DNA of 64,000 nucleotides from contig JANUWF010003375.1 of NCBI GenBank assembly GCA_026120185.1, positions 2,933,736-2,997,735 on the forward strand, given 5' to 3'. Under the pieces are notes generated by a model. The model did not search any database. It was not told the DNA's origin and saw only the letters and a list, made by a program, of their open reading frames with translations. This document shows positions 23,225 to 34,800 of the stretch, piece by piece (the stretch's first letter is position 1; each line of letters begins with the position of its first letter). The translations under genes and the position numbers were made by a program. The DNA comes from Voacanga thouarsii. Taxonomy: Eukaryota; Streptophyta; Magnoliopsida; Gentianales; Apocynaceae.

Positions 23225-25315
23225 CTAAGACCGTCCAGAAGAAGGGCCGGCATCAAATTCATTAGTTGAAGATAAGCATCTAGTATCGAAGACTAGGTGC
23301 TGTGGAGTAATAAAATCAACTTGCCTATCTTCAACTTCTGCAGGATCACCTTGTTTATAATCGTGTACTGGTGAGTAGTAATCCTGCATAGGAATATCAG
23401 GTACAGCACGTCTGCATGCCCGTCTACCCTCTCTTCGCATCAGGGGAACTCCGCAATTGACTTCTTGCAGGATCAGAGGTATCAGTTGAGCAATGTAGCT
23501 TCGTCTAACTGGCTTATAGGGTAGGTGAGTCAAACGACTTGCCTCACCAACGACAGTCAACGAAAGCATAGCGAAATCCATTATTGATGCAAACACTTGT
23601 CTACTCGCAACATCCACAATTTGATAGCCTTCATTGCTAAGGTACAATATCCTATGCATCGAATCAGCCTATATATGTATTTCGAAATGTCAATAAATTA
23701 TTTGAGTGTAAATTATATATTTTATAATATTATGTAAGAAAATTTATATATCAATACTCATGTCGCCCCACCACTCAATTGGTAGCTCAAAGGATTAGGT
23801 TGCATTATAATTGGATTACCAATCAGTCGCCTAGTGTGAGTCCAATACCATGCTACATAGTCAGGCGAGACTATATTCTGACCGTAACTATGTTGTCCAA
23901 GAAGAACTGTTGAATGCCTATTAACCCAATTCGTGAGATATATTGAATCTATCTCGGGCCACCCTGCACCGGTAGTTCTCATGTCATGGGCATGCAAATT
24001 GTCACTGGTGTTAACTACGATAGGTATTGTCTGCACAAATCCAAACTGTCGCATGACTCTATCTGGACGATGCACTTCTATTGTTTCCCAACAAATTAGG
24101 GATGTGATAGATGCCCAAATGTGTCGTCCATGAGTGCAATACGGGGGTAAGGTAGCCAACATGTGCTCATCATAAGGTTGCCAGATAAACTATATAAAGG
24201 TAAATTGTTAGTATCAATAATAAATAATGAATTTAAAATTAGAGTTGAAAGCAAATTGGTTGAAGTAAGACTTACATGGACATGTTGCATTCTATCTAAC
24301 TGATCCCTATAGGTAAGAACCACCTATGTCGGGGTCCGTGCAAGCCCTAATGGTCCTTCCTATGCTGATCCTCTCGGGGCCTGGGGATCAACATCCTCAA
24401 CCAGACAAACTCTACTCGGTCTGATAGTAAGGATACACTTCCAAACCCATAACTATTTCAACATGAACAACTAATTCTTAAGAAAATACTATATTTATTA
24501 TTAACTTATAATACTAATAAAATTTTTAAAAAATGTGCGTTCCATACCTGAACCAATAATAATATGCCACTAATAGTGTGCGCTTTGTAGGACGTAGCGT
24601 TGCACAGATAACGGTACAGATTAGCCAATGCTACACTTCCTCAACTAAGGGTGTCAGATACCTCTAAATCATAAATGTGTTTTAGAAAGTGCAGATGTAC
24701 TCTATTGACGGACTTGTCCGAGAATAGAAAGCCTCGATGAGCTGCATAATACGGCACCGTGCATGCTACCCTATCATCTCTGGCGTCACATCTGTAGGTA
24801 GTGGCTGACTTAATGCTCTCTCGAGTGAAATGATTTTCAATCTATATCCGTCAAGCTCCGTCAGAGTCGGTCGAAATCCCAAAAGCTCGTCGCACATGTC
24901 AATCAACTCTACAGACGAATGTACGAAACGACTAGTACAGATAGGATCACCGTCTACACGTAATCCAAAAAAGAACCTCTATGTCCTTTAAGGTGATAGT
25001 AGCCTCTCCAACTGTAAAGTGAAATGTATGTATCTCCTGACACCATCTTTCTACTAATGTTGTTATCAGTGGATGGTCGATCCTCATGTAACATAAACGA
25101 CGTAGTCTACCAAAACTGGCAATATCCATAAGCTACTCAATACGATGATCAAATGGTTGAGTTTCCCAAAACATGTTATCATTCCGCTTTGCATTTAAAA
25201 TGTCGTTGTATAACTGTCCTGCTCACATATGTGACAACCTATATTTGTGTTGCAATCTCAATCCGTCCGGTATAATAGGACCTGAATCCACTCCATGTGA
25301 AGTAGGCTCATACAT
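23225..25315 (-). pseudogene. Plant mobile domain (PMD, MAIN-like) gene, decayed
   Basis: The minus-strand frame opens at 25315 (MYEPTSHGVDSGP) and gives [51 protein letters not shown] and DYVAWYWTHTRRL. These match the plant mobile domain, also known from MAIN/MAIL1 and from transposons. An in-frame TGA lies near 25230, and the block 24330-24950 is frame-broken. A short GT-AG intron is visible at about 24190-24276 and another acceptor near 23669. The last exon ends at 23225 with EFDAGPSSGRS. Role in the element is unknown; expression is doubtful. Confidence 0.85.
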
Positions 25316-25539
25316 TCTTCTATCCTAATTAATAGAATCGAATTAGAAAAATTAAAAATAAACACAAAAGTAAGATATATATATAGCCAACATTAAATTA
25401 AGTACAAAAAAATAAACACAAAAGTAAAGATAAGTAATTTAAATCACGATATATAACAAATATTAAAAATTAAGGTTACAAATAAGCAATATATCTAAAC
25501 AAATTTAGCTATCTAAATATAAAACTTAAATAGATGTCG

Positions 25540-28320
25540 CATTCATTGTACAGCACCGTGAGTGCAATTTCTCCTATTGTGTCCACTGCGATGACAGGCG
25601 CCGCAACGAGGTGGTGAATTAGGATTACATTCATCCATCTCATTCCGAATACACGACGTCTGCAATCTACCCTTATGACGATTCTTGAAACGGTAAGCAA
25701 ATGGGGCCAAGTTAAAGCCAAGATTACGCCAATAATCCTCATGTGGAATGGGCATGAACTGTGTTGTATAAGTCATTCTATAGGATAGTATCATATTTTA
25801 TGATGACACTAAATCTCCAAGATTCAACCGCAATTGTTGACATACTGCAAACGCGTGCGAACAAGGTATTCCATAAATTTTCCATTTGCAACAGTTGCAC
25901 TTCCTGGCTAATATTAATCTCGTACGAGTTATTTCCCTTCCCATGCTCACGAAGCGGTGACACAATATTAAAAATTTCACGATCTCAATTAAAAGTCAGT
26001 ACACGATGTGTTCTTTCTTTCATCTCATTCTTCACAAATTTTCCCCATATCCTAGAAGGAAAGTGATATCGCCCATAATTAGCCTCCTGTCTATGGTCAT
26101 TGAAATATTTGACTATTTTTTTGAATGAAAATTCCACAATCACTTTGATGGGTAGGGCACGTATGCCTTTTACGACACTGTTAAAGGATTCTACCATATT
26201 GGTTGTCATGTTACCACACCGATACCCACCGTCATAAGCAAGCGTCCATTGCTCTTTCGGAATCAAATCTAACCATGCCCTTGCTTGAGGGTTTAGCAAA
26301 TTAATTTCTTCTATAATCTTCAAATATTTTCGCTTGTTGCTTTGATCCTCGGCTACGTACATCAACTTCCTTAACTCATGCATTTTGAACTTTGAATTGA
26401 AGTTACTCCGAATATGCCTAAGACAAAATCTATATACTGCCATTGGCTCTTGCCAGAGGGGTAGTCGATGAACTGTATTCACAATCCCAATATGTCTGTC
26501 AGATATTAAACAAACTTTTCGATCCTTTAACACATGTTCTCTTAGCAAGGTCAAAACCACCCCCAACTGTCATTAGTTTCTTCGTCAACGACTGCAAATG
26601 CAAGAGGCAATATATGGTTATTAGCCTCTTGACCAACCGCTGTTAAAAGTTTTTCCATGTATATACCCCTCAAAAATGTCCCGTTAACGCTTACCACCGA
26701 TTTCATGTGAATAAATGCATCAATACAGGGTCCGAACACCCAAAAAACATATCCAAAAGTCTTGGCCCCATTACAATCCATAGGCCAGAAGTGCCACACC
26801 ATGACGGTACCAAGATTCGCATCTTGTAAGGCTTGCATATATCATGTTAGCTGTGCGAATGAAGATGGCCAATCCCCGTAGATCTCCTCAATAGCATTCC
26901 TGCATGCGTTCCATCCTTTCCTGTATGACGGGGTGAAGTGCAATATGTTATGAATATGACTATTTATTTCACTGACTTTAATCTCCGGATTATCATGAAT
27001 CAAATGCAAGATGTGTCTCGCCATGAATTTCGCACTCATGGTTCGATGGTTTCCGTCGACTGTTCGGACTGGACAAATGTGATCTCCATGTCATCGACTA
27101 ATTTGCCACAAGCCACAACCTTTCTTTTTTCGTGCACGGATACGCCAATAACATGGATGCTGTGGAATTGAATTTTTACACTCGACAACCCAATATGAAC
27201 TCTTGCTTTCTACCACAGTAAACTCGCAACCCATTCTAATTGACCACGATCGAATAGCCCAAAGCAACTCATTCTTATCCCTAAACCACATGCCAACCCT
27301 TAAGTCATTATTGGATTCCAACCATAAATCCATCCCCGTACTCGGCACCAATCCCCAGCTTCGTTTTCCAATTCTTGCGAAGCATCTAACCGATTAAGAT
27401 ATATTGAATACGATGGATCGTACAAGCGGATCGGTTCAAATGTTCTATTAGCAGGTTGTTGCAATACAGAAGGACCGGGAGTATCTTTGTCGCCATTGCC
27501 ATCCCCCCCGTCCTCATCTAGTGACTCATCCGCGGTAGGCCCATCAACATCTAACGTAAGTCCTAACCCGTCCATAGTCACTTCCGGAGCATCAACCCAA
27601 TTACGCTCTCAAGTTACCCAATCATCAACTAAGGTTATATCTAATGGAACACCAATTTTAGCCATTGAAAATAATTGCTGGCTCGTCTGTGCTTGGAGGG
27701 ATTAAATGTGGTCATGATGTTGAGGCATAACAAACCCAGTAGAAGCTGAAAAGTATTGATTTCTAGGTCCAACAACTTGGGTATCCAAAATTGATGTATT
27801 GAAAAGGGATTGGAAAGTCTCATTTCTGATTTATGGAGGATCGTTAGCTACAGGGGTTGGAAAATTTAAATCGAAATCAGGCATGTTGACAGGAACAGTT
27901 GAGTAATGCAGTGAATGATTCAGTGATAGGAGTTGCGATGTTATGCTTTGGAAAATCTGTAGCTGTTGCATTCGGAATCTAGACGATCTCATGGTGAACA
28001 TGCAAATCAATTGATTGTCCCTTCACAGTAGATGCATAATACCACAAATTTTCTATATCATCGTCATCCATTATAGCAGCGGTTGTAGACCTCGTCCCAG
28101 TACCAATAACAGTGTCCTCCCTCATTGTGATTTGCAACTTCACAGTAGACGTGTCCAAACTTCAAATGGCACATATTTTGTTGACTAGACCACCAAAACT
28201 AACTCGATTTTTAACAATTAATACCTTGCGATAGGAACCATTAAAAAAATCGTCATGTGTCGTGCACATAATTTCACAATCCCAATATAACCGTAGTCTT
28301 ACAGGTTTTTCTAATGACAT
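25540..28320 (-). pseudogene. mudrA: mudrA-type transposase gene, decayed
   Basis: From the ATG at 28320 the N-terminus reads MSLEKPVRLRLYWDCEIMC, then a TGA near 28167. Next come the MuDR DNA-binding region (WLESNNDLRVGMWFRDKNEL), the transposase core (KLLTAVGQEANNHILPLAFA, CLISDRHIGIV, NMVESFNSVVKG), a SWIM zinc finger (CNCCKWKIYGIPCSHAF) and a terminal CCHC knuckle (CGACHRSGHNRRNC). Frameshifts fall near 27340, 26555 and 25985; a TGA breaks the frame near 26840. The usual first catalytic Asp (DGT) is Asn here (NGTFLRG), consistent with a dead enzyme. Confidence 0.9.
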
Positions 28321-28387
28321 TGCGTCTAGATCTATTGAGTAGGAATTTTCTATTCAAAAATTAAGGTATGTCACGATAATCATAAAA

Positions 28388-29366
28388 ATAAATGAATACA
28401 TAAATAAACAGATAATTAAATAATTATTTAGGTAATTAAATATTTAAATAAATAGACAAATAAATAAATAAATGATAATTAAGCAAATAAATAACATAAT
28501 AATTAATTAATTACTTTAATAAGACAATAAATATTGGTTATTAAATTTTATAAATAATATTATGCACTAACTAAATAAATTAATAATGACCTCAATATAA
28601 TAATAAATAATAATTATAAATAATGAATAATAATTTTATTTAATATATATATTTATATTTATATATATACATACTAAATTATATTATAGAATTTTAATTG
28701 TGACTATAATATAATAATTAGGGATAAGAAAATAATAATAACATCATATACTACAATGGTAATATATTATGAAAAAAATGGTATAATAATTTTATTATAT
28801 TAATTAAACATAATAGTAATGAACTATGCACTAATAATTAAACTAATAAATTTATGACTAAAGAAATCATCGAAACAAAATTAACTAACAATACAATAAG
28901 CTTAATGAAATAATAGGTTTAACAATATCAACCAATAAATATGTTATTAGTAAATATTTAAAACATTTATAATAGTAAGTAATAAAAAATAATTTTAGTA
29001 ATAAAGTTAATAAATAATGTATAATAACCTTAATAATAAAAATAAATGAATACATAAATAAACAGATAATTAAATAACTATTTAGGTAATTAAATATTTA
29101 AATAAATAGACAAATGAATAAATAAATGATAATTAAGCAAATAAATAATATAATAAATAATTAATTACTTTAATAAGACAATAAATATTGGTTATTAAAT
29201 ATTATAAATAATATTATGCACTAGCTAAATAAATTAATAATCACCTCAATATAATAATTTTAATAATAATAAATAATAATTATAAATAATGATTAATAAT
29301 TTTAATTTAAAATATATATATACATATTAAATTATATTATAGAATTTTAATTGTGACTATAATATA
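28388..29366. repeat. Direct duplication of about 325 bp, AT-rich
   Basis: Sequence at about 28388-28715 recurs at about 29039-29366 with few differences; both end TTAATTGTGACTATAATATA. The spacer is also AT-rich. It lies inside the MULE upstream of mudrA and has no coding potential. Confidence 0.8.
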
Positions 29367-29369
29367 ATC

Positions 29370-30590
29370 GGCAAAGGAATAGGCATCAAACATGATTAAA
29401 AATGTAAAGCACAAAATTATACACTTGATACATCAGAGGAAGCTAGTAAACAGAAAAAGATAGCTGAGTTTTCTCATGAGAAAACCCAGTAGAAGTTAAA
29501 AGACATCAGGGAGCTATTATTCTAATTTGCAAAACTCATCATAAAAATACAACTGAGTCAATATTCAGAACAAATTGAAGTACATCATTCAGCAGAACCA
29601 TCAACAATCAACCACAAATGTCAAACAAGATTCAACAAGTCCTTGAAAGCCCAATCACAGAGGTGATTTCATAGCATTCCCCTGCATATAACTCTTTATC
29701 ATATATAGATTCTTCACTTGTTTGCTAAGCTTTCTTAGAGTACAAGTGATGAATTCTTATTCATTAATTTGCAGGGGTATAACACATAATAAGAAATGAA
29801 TACAGTTACATTTGTTCACAACTTTATAAAAGGAAAAAAAATAATAAGTAATCACTTTTGAGCAAGTGTTCCTAAACAACAAAGATGTTGATTAACTGTT
29901 TTCGCCGACAATGAAAATCGAATTCTGGGTGGAAAGCACAAGCCTTTGGCCTGAAAATTTAACACCATTCACTATATGCCATTTGATTCTTGAAAAATGT
30001 TAAAATTATTTTATTTTAAAATGTTTCCGAAGTCTGTCTCTCGTTTCTCACTAAGCCTATTTCATCTCGTTTTCATTCTACCTCACTGATTTGTAACATT
30101 CCAAACAGACCCCAATATGCACAATCAAACAGACCCCGTTTTCATTCTGATGGAGCTTGAACATCCACTCCATCTCAAGAAAGTCCTATCGGCCTCCCTA
30201 CTCCATTTCTACCCAAATCCAAAAAACACACATACTGCTAATAGAAAAAGAGAGCAAGGAGGGAAAACCTATTGTAGAAGATGACCAATCAGCGACGACA
30301 ATGAGGTTTCTTTTGACGGCAACAGTGAAGCTTCTTCCGGGGACGGGAGCAATTGGGCAACGGCAGAGAAGATATGCTTGTGGAGAAGAAGATATTCTTA
30401 TAAAGAGGAAGAAAATATAGAAGAACTCTGAAGAGAGATTTCTCTTATAATGAAATAGCCGGGGAAGAAAAGCTTATAATGACCCGTGAACGTAGCAGAA
30501 GAAAAACTTTTCCAAAGATTCTTTAAAAAAGCTTGCATGCCCGCGAACGCAGCAGAAGGAAAAGCTGCAGTGCGCGGAGAAGACGACTTC
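29370..30590. other. MULE internal non-coding region, possible captured DNA
   Basis: Base composition becomes more even than in the flanking AT-rich repeats. Short open frames (for example 30157-30420) show no domain. A 29-base segment near 30482 (GTGAACGTAGCAGAAG) recurs near 30541 (GCGAACGCAGCAGAAG). This could be captured host sequence or an older insertion; I cannot tell which. Confidence 0.4.
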
Positions 30591-30595
30591 CAGAC

Positions 30596-30711
30596 CTCGC
30601 AATTCACAAATGCGAGGCAATCAGATTGTGCACTTCTATGCCAAGCTTTGTCGAACACTGTATAATCTCACATTCAGTAAATGCGAGAACCTCTCATTCA
30701 ATGAATGCGAG
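30596..30711. repeat. Three 21-bp palindromes at right end of MULE
   Basis: Copies start at 30596, 30667 and 30691, each 21 bp. The first has full CTCGC/GCGAG arms; the others have one changed arm base (CTCAC and CTCTC). The two outer ones mirror the first two of the left array at nearly the same distance from the element end (81 and 84 bases to the nearest palindrome). Confidence 0.8.
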
Positions 30712-30792
30712 ATACCCTTCTATGCGCCGGTGCAAAATCCGCCCCTCGTTTGGTTTTTTATTTGAATTTTGATCCAAATCGATCAAAACCCC
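30667..30792 (-). repeat. Right terminal inverted repeat of MULE
   Basis: Inverse of the left end: reads out as GGGGTTTTGATCGATTTGG on the minus strand, with AGGGGCG further in. The right end at 30792 is fixed by the 9-bp duplication. Confidence 0.9.
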
Positions 30793-30801
30793 CTACAATG
30801 G
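30793..30801. repeat. Target-site duplication, right copy (9 bp)
   Basis: CTACAATGG, identical to 21391-21399. Confidence 0.9.
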
Positions 30802-31600
30802 AGGTAATGGAGGGGCCAACAATTCAGGAAAAAGAAGAATATCAAAGGAGGCACGTGGCAATTGGATATGTCAACGGTGGAAGAAATCACAGCCACCACG
30901 ACTTCAGTGGAAGGCAACAATAAGCCAAAATTCTACATCAAACTCAATCAACGTAAATTACATGTATTAAAAAATTATATTTTATACAATAAAAATTATA
31001 CAATATAATTTCTCAAAACATATAATTCACAAATCTACAGTCCATATAAAAATTTTCCGCCAGCAATAGATTATAAGAGGTTCTGTCACAACGTTTTTAC
31101 CCCTCTAATTCTTTCTAACATTTGGACTAAAATAACTCTGGCACAACAAAAGTAGTTCCCGAAAAAAAATAGATAAAAATTTTGAAAAATTAAAAAAAAA
31201 AAATCAAGCATGAACAATCTAGTAAAAGAACAAAATCAAATATTAATAATAGATTAAAAATTATAAAAAAAAAGGGATAAAAATTATACTGGAACAAAAG
31301 TTGAAGCACTACTTAGACAATTGCTCTTACAACATATACACTTAATCATAAATGTTCAACTTTAGGCTACCAAAAGAGTTTGGAGTGAGCAATCTAACAG
31401 TCGAACTTCAAAAGGTTCCCAAGACAGACTTCAGAGTTACATAATCTGAGACCTGCTTTCCAATTACATTTTAGCACCCAAGAAAACTGAGATTATACAA
31501 AAACTCAAGCCGTTGCATACCCATTTGTTATGCAAAATTTACAAAAATGTCCAAAATAAAGGAATGCAAACTGAGAAGATAAAATTGTCTGCGTGATTTT
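30802..31600. other. Intergenic region and distal 3' side of the Ca2+-ATPase gene
   Basis: No gene or repeat was recognised. AT-rich runs dominate 30950-31300. The part nearest 31600 may belong to the 3' untranslated region of the Ca2+-ATPase gene; no poly(A) signal could be fixed. Confidence 0.4.
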
Positions 31601-31856
31601 ACAGTAAACCACCATAGCCTAAGAATAAAGTGAAAAATCTTAAGATGGAAGTATTCTGTATGCTGTTAAAAGTCAGTCGAGAGGGTTAGGCCGCATATCA
31701 ACAAGTGCAAACTTGGGACACCCACCACATCCTTCCCAGCGTTATTAATCTGTTAATGAAGAATACTTTTGTTACTTAAGCTTAAGAAATAAGTGGTGTC
31801 ATGAATTTCCATCAGTTCAACAGCAAAATGTTGTTTTGTTTACCTCCTGCACTTCT
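31601..31856 (-). other. 3' untranslated region of Ca2+-ATPase gene with an intron
   Basis: Downstream of the TGA at 31857 a good donor (GAG then GTAAACA) at 31843 pairs with an acceptor (TTAACAG) at 31750, a 94-bp intron. A TAA in the main frame occurs immediately after this splice (31745-31747). The 3' end of the transcript is not determined. Confidence 0.55.
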
Positions 31857-34800
31857 TCACGGGCACATTTTTCTGATCAGTTCCCCAAAAGGCATCTCCG
31901 GAACAGCTATCAATTTCCCAATCGCAGCAAGGGGCCAGCTGGTCAAGCAGGAAATGAGGATAAATAGCACAATGAAAGAGCAGCATACACATTAACACCA
32001 ACATTTCAATCAAATTCAAATATAAAGCACAAAGAAGAGCACATAGAAAAAAAAGTATATACACATGCACCCCAACAAGCAACATCAATAATTGCAGTCC
32101 TTAGCACCACTCCAGGATTAACCGACAAATAGAAACTAAAAATGAAGCAATTATCTAAAGGGAAGCACAATTTATCTTTACCTCATTAATCCAATTGCAA
32201 TGGAAACCAACCACAGTTTCCAACTGAGTCGGACAGTGGAAGTAAACTTTCCAAGAAAGACGATGATAATGACCTGAGCAGAAAGAAATTTATTTAGGAA
32301 CACACAAGTATAGTTCAAACGTCTGAGAAGATGGGAATACAATACCTGAAGCACAACAGTAAGCCCTACTATTCCCATAAAAAGGTGGTTCCTTGTGACT
32401 CCTTCAAATACATTAATCTCATCAGGCTTTCGAGCATTTAATTCATTGAATACCTGCAAATTAAATGCAAATTAAATTGTAAGGTCCATTTAGATGACTT
32501 GGGCAGAAAAAATCCAAACTAAAACCACAAAAATTGGAGATAGTAGTACTTGCCAAACACAGGTAAGAACCTGATAAACAAAAAATAGACCTACAAGGTA
32601 CTGTCAGGTCAGCTGCTACTACCTAAGGACATTGTCATGGTAGAGGTGCAATCTAATTCCCTTATAGTGGCCCAATCTCACCCAAAGTCCATGGCTCAAA
32701 CCCACCTCCTTGGCCAGGGCCATGCCCCAGCCTAGGTCCTCCTCCACAAACCAGAGTGTCAAGCTGGTCCAGGCCTTGACATCCTCTAATTTGCAAGACT
32801 ATTGGCGAGCTGCTGCCATGGGCATTCAAGCACGAGCCTCTAGGTTGGCTTTAATACGAAAAGTCAAAGTCAGGTGCTACTAGATGCACGATCTTATTCC
32901 CTTATACAGGCCTAGTCTCATCTGAGGTCCACAGCTCAAATCACCTCCTTCCCTCTCACAGGCCAGAGTCAGCGTCCAAGCCTTAACAGCACCCAGTTAA
33001 ATTGCCCATATTTGACCAAAAAAATCATCTATTATAACCCCTAGCTGTTGCCGACCAAAACTGTAAACTTAAATCCAGCCACAGAAAACAAAATCAAAGG
33101 CACTTCCCTCCGGTCTCATAAATTTTAAAGAAAATATTAACCAATGACATACTTTGCCTGCATCTAATCATCAGTTCAAATTCACTTGGCATGGAGATTT
33201 TAGTGACTAGCGAGCATCATTTCACTTTAGATCAGTAAGACAAACAGACTTGCAATAAAAGCAATCTGAAATGGAAGTAGACCTCACCATCAAGTGCAAA
33301 AGAAACAGACAATTATAAAGGACAGCGAATATACATCATGTTTGAACTGGGAATGTAACAAGAGTCGACACAATATCAACAAAAGACACATCAAAACATT
33401 GTTTCAAAGCACATTTAACTAGTAAGTTTTTTATAACCATGAGCCACATTTGACAAACAGCTGAGAGCCCATGTACATTGCATTGCTCATATTTGAGCAT
33501 GAAAGAGAGGAAAGGTACCCCAAATGATTCATATGATTTTAGGTAAACTCTTCACATCCTCATTTCCACACCCTCTAATAAAATCACAATCTGTCATTTG
33601 ATAACTTACAGCAGAAATACATCATTTACTAGTAATAAAACATAGTCCCCTTCCCCCAAACACCCCCATCCCAACCCCCCCCAAAAAAAGGGACAGAGAT
33701 TTAAAGGTGATCTGTTCAATATCATAACATCAGCTCATTCTTGGATTTTTAATCAGCCAAGAACACTGACACATGAGTTCACAAGCACAAGTAATTCATA
33801 CCATGTAGAAATAGAAATAATATATCATTGAAGACAAAGACATGATTTGAAAGGTGTACATATTTCAATCGGATGCCCTTGGCACCATATTTACCTGACA
33901 AAAGACAAATGCATTAAATATCAGAGTATTCTTCACTCTATTAGCATTCTCAGCACTATCATGCTCCAAATTGAGAATACTTCTACCACGGAAATTCAGG
34001 ACCAGGAGAACAGTCACTTGATAAATTGCCTGTAGATTTCCAAAATAACGAAACAATTCCAATAGACAAGCGATGAATCAATATCCTACCCCCTTGTGAC
34101 ATTTGAAAGACTACTGAATAAATCATCAGTTGCTTTGGAAATCTCTAAATACCTGAATTAACAAGTTCCTCCACATGATATTTGTTATGAGGGGCTCCCT
34201 AAAGATTAACAGATATTTTATCAAAACCAATTTTATAAATTAAATCATTGCAAGAAAAGAAACCAGCATTAGCAATACAAAATTTTCTATTCTTTCTTTT
34301 CTTTTTTTTTAATAAATAAATAGGGGGAACAGGGGATGTGAATTGAACCAAGGACCTGGAGGTGCTTCTAACTAAACTAAAACCTAGTCACAACAATATG
34401 AAACTTCTAGATGAATAAATAAATATGAAAAGAAATAAGCTAGGCTCCATCTCAAAGGTAAGAGGTAAAGGAAAAGAGATTTGACGAAAACGATATGTGG
34501 TTTTGTGGGTGAGACATACAATGGTGCTGTTCCTCAAGAAAACAACGTCTGGGCTGAAAAAATCAATTGCAGTTAAAACTAGATCAAGACGAGGACAATA
34601 TATTTCCAATGCAAAGCAACTGAAATAAATGGCAAACAAAAGGAATTGGCATAACCAAGCATTCAGATGACAAAAATAACAAAGCACTGCCTCCATTTGT
34701 TACAACAATGAAAATATCAAAAGAATAAATGCCAGTCTTCAAATATAGAAATGAAAATTAGTTTTCTACAATATACTTTTTAACTTATAATCCACATTTA

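Larger units (their letters stand above)
21400..30792 (-). mobile_element. Complete Mutator-like element (MULE) with mudrA and PMD genes
   Basis: The element is 9393 bp, bounded by a perfect 9-bp duplication (CTACAATGG) and by terminal inverted repeats starting GGGGTTTT. The repeats match over about 125 bp with some substitutions. Two genes lie on the minus strand: a mudrA-type transposase (25540-28320) and a plant mobile domain gene (23225-25315). Both contain stops and frameshifts, so the copy cannot move by itself. MULEs that carry a PMD gene are known in plants. Non-coding parts are very AT-rich with internal duplications. Confidence 0.93.

Noticed and set aside
26443..26646. Plus-strand frames across the mudrA and PMD region
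   Set aside because: Antisense shadows of the transposase and PMD genes.
30157..30420. 87-codon plus-strand frame in the MULE right part
   Set aside because: No domain and no splice or promoter context; composition is not convincing.
31840..32088. Alternative minus frame ending in PVKKCRR as a different Ca2+-ATPase C-terminus
   Set aside because: The phase from exon 32 and the family sequence [10 protein letters not shown] select the other frame; a frameshift would be needed.
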